Shown one piece after another: positions 62,086 to 62,229 of a stretch of DNA of 62,229 nucleotides; the first letter of the stretch is position 1, and each line of letters opens with the position of its first letter. Position numbers and translations under genes: made by a program. The notes beneath the pieces are model-generated. The model saw only the letters and a program-made list of their open reading frames with translations. It was not told the DNA's origin and ran no database searches. The stretch lies in NCBI GenBank assembly GCA_000320545.1, contig ADNK01001892.1, positions 17,501 through 79,729 of the forward strand. The letters are read 5' to 3'. The DNA is from Bigelowiella natans CCMP2755. Taxonomy: Eukaryota > Cercozoa > Chlorarachniophyceae.

Positions 62086-62229
62086 GCGCGCGTGCGAGTG
62101 CAATATGAAATATATTATTAGTGTACTGGGAAGAATTATTCACAGCAGGAAGCACCTTTTGACGCACATCTCTCAGCTTCGAGAAAAATCGATCATAATA
62201 TCTGAATATGAAGGAGCGCACACACACAC
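61937..62229 (-). CDS. 3' exons of an unknown gene at the right edge (partial)
   Basis: On the minus strand, about 62111-62201 is open between a 3' splice site (ATATTCAG) and a 5' splice site (CA|GTACAC) and reads YYDRFFSKLRDVRQKVLPAV. After an intron containing (GT)n, a second exon from about 62046 begins KDLKMPNLLGIGGQYIIRND and reaches a stop at 61937; in the alternative frame dictated by a phase-2 join it would stop near 62016. The family is not recognised. The 5' part is outside the window. Confidence 0.45.

Overview
The window is nuclear DNA of a microbial eukaryote using the standard genetic code. The coding genes are cut into many very short exons (8 to about 300 nt) by GT-AG introns of roughly 60-500 nt, and the introns are packed with microsatellites, mostly trinucleotides (GTA/TAC, GAT/ATC, CAG/CTG) plus (TA)n, (GA)n and (CA)n. 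The taxon cannot be named from the sequence. An ALDH22-type dehydrogenase (known from plants, algae and protists), an amoeba-like GABA-B-type receptor and a CaMK point to a free-living protist. I saw no rRNA, tRNA, CRISPR or bacterial operon. Most entries in a naive ORF list here are translations of microsatellites. The real genes only appear when exons are joined across phase-compatible splice sites, which I did by hand.

Layout: (1) 1-4590, minus: 5' part of a WDR7/rabconnectin-3-beta-like WD40 gene running off the left edge. (2) 4.9-6.5 kb: GC-rich, gene-poor island. (3) 7159-14798, minus: complete 26-exon ALDH22-like aldehyde dehydrogenase (600 aa), divergent from (4) 15282-16032, plus: a 115-aa cysteine-rich two-TM protein in five exons. 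(5) 16.1-19.0 kb: second GC-rich island, partly an inverted copy of the first. (6) 19.1-20.7 kb, minus: broken coding relic with six 54-bp repeats. (7) about 21.7-27.6 kb, plus: dolichol kinase. (8) 27.7-28.4 kb: island. (9) 28459-39413, minus: a long class C (GABA-B-like) GPCR gene whose extracellular part resembles an OpuAC-type glycine-betaine-binding domain. (10) 39.56-41.06 kb, plus: unknown protein. (11) 41.5-42.8 kb: island. (12) 43130-44134, plus: CaMKI-like kinase uninterrupted by introns. (13) 44.3-45.1 kb: island. (14) 45.2-45.6 kb, minus: coiled-coil-like exon. (15) 46336-57639, minus: FKBP-like plus TPR gene. (16) 58689-60130, plus: short-chain dehydrogenase whose first coding exon is 8 nt and completes a mitochondrial-type presequence. 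(17) 60.2-61.2 kb: island. (18) right edge, minus: 3' exons of an unknown gene.

Two sequence regimes alternate. Genes are AT-rich and full of microsatellites. Intergenic islands are GC-richer, lack microsatellites, and are crowded with GCTAGC and TGCATGCA words; several share diverged segments in direct or inverted orientation and probably belong to one dispersed repeat family. Inside genes, trinucleotide tracts often begin at the 5' splice site as GTAGTAGTA, with the complementary TAC/CTA tract near the 3' end of the same intron. Such introns could fold on themselves. This architecture and the OpuAC-GPCR fusion are the two observations most worth following.

Functionally the genes are unrelated housekeeping or signalling genes: lipid/aldehyde metabolism, N-glycosylation (dolichol phosphate), protein folding, calcium signalling and receptor signalling. 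There is no sign that they act as one pathway.
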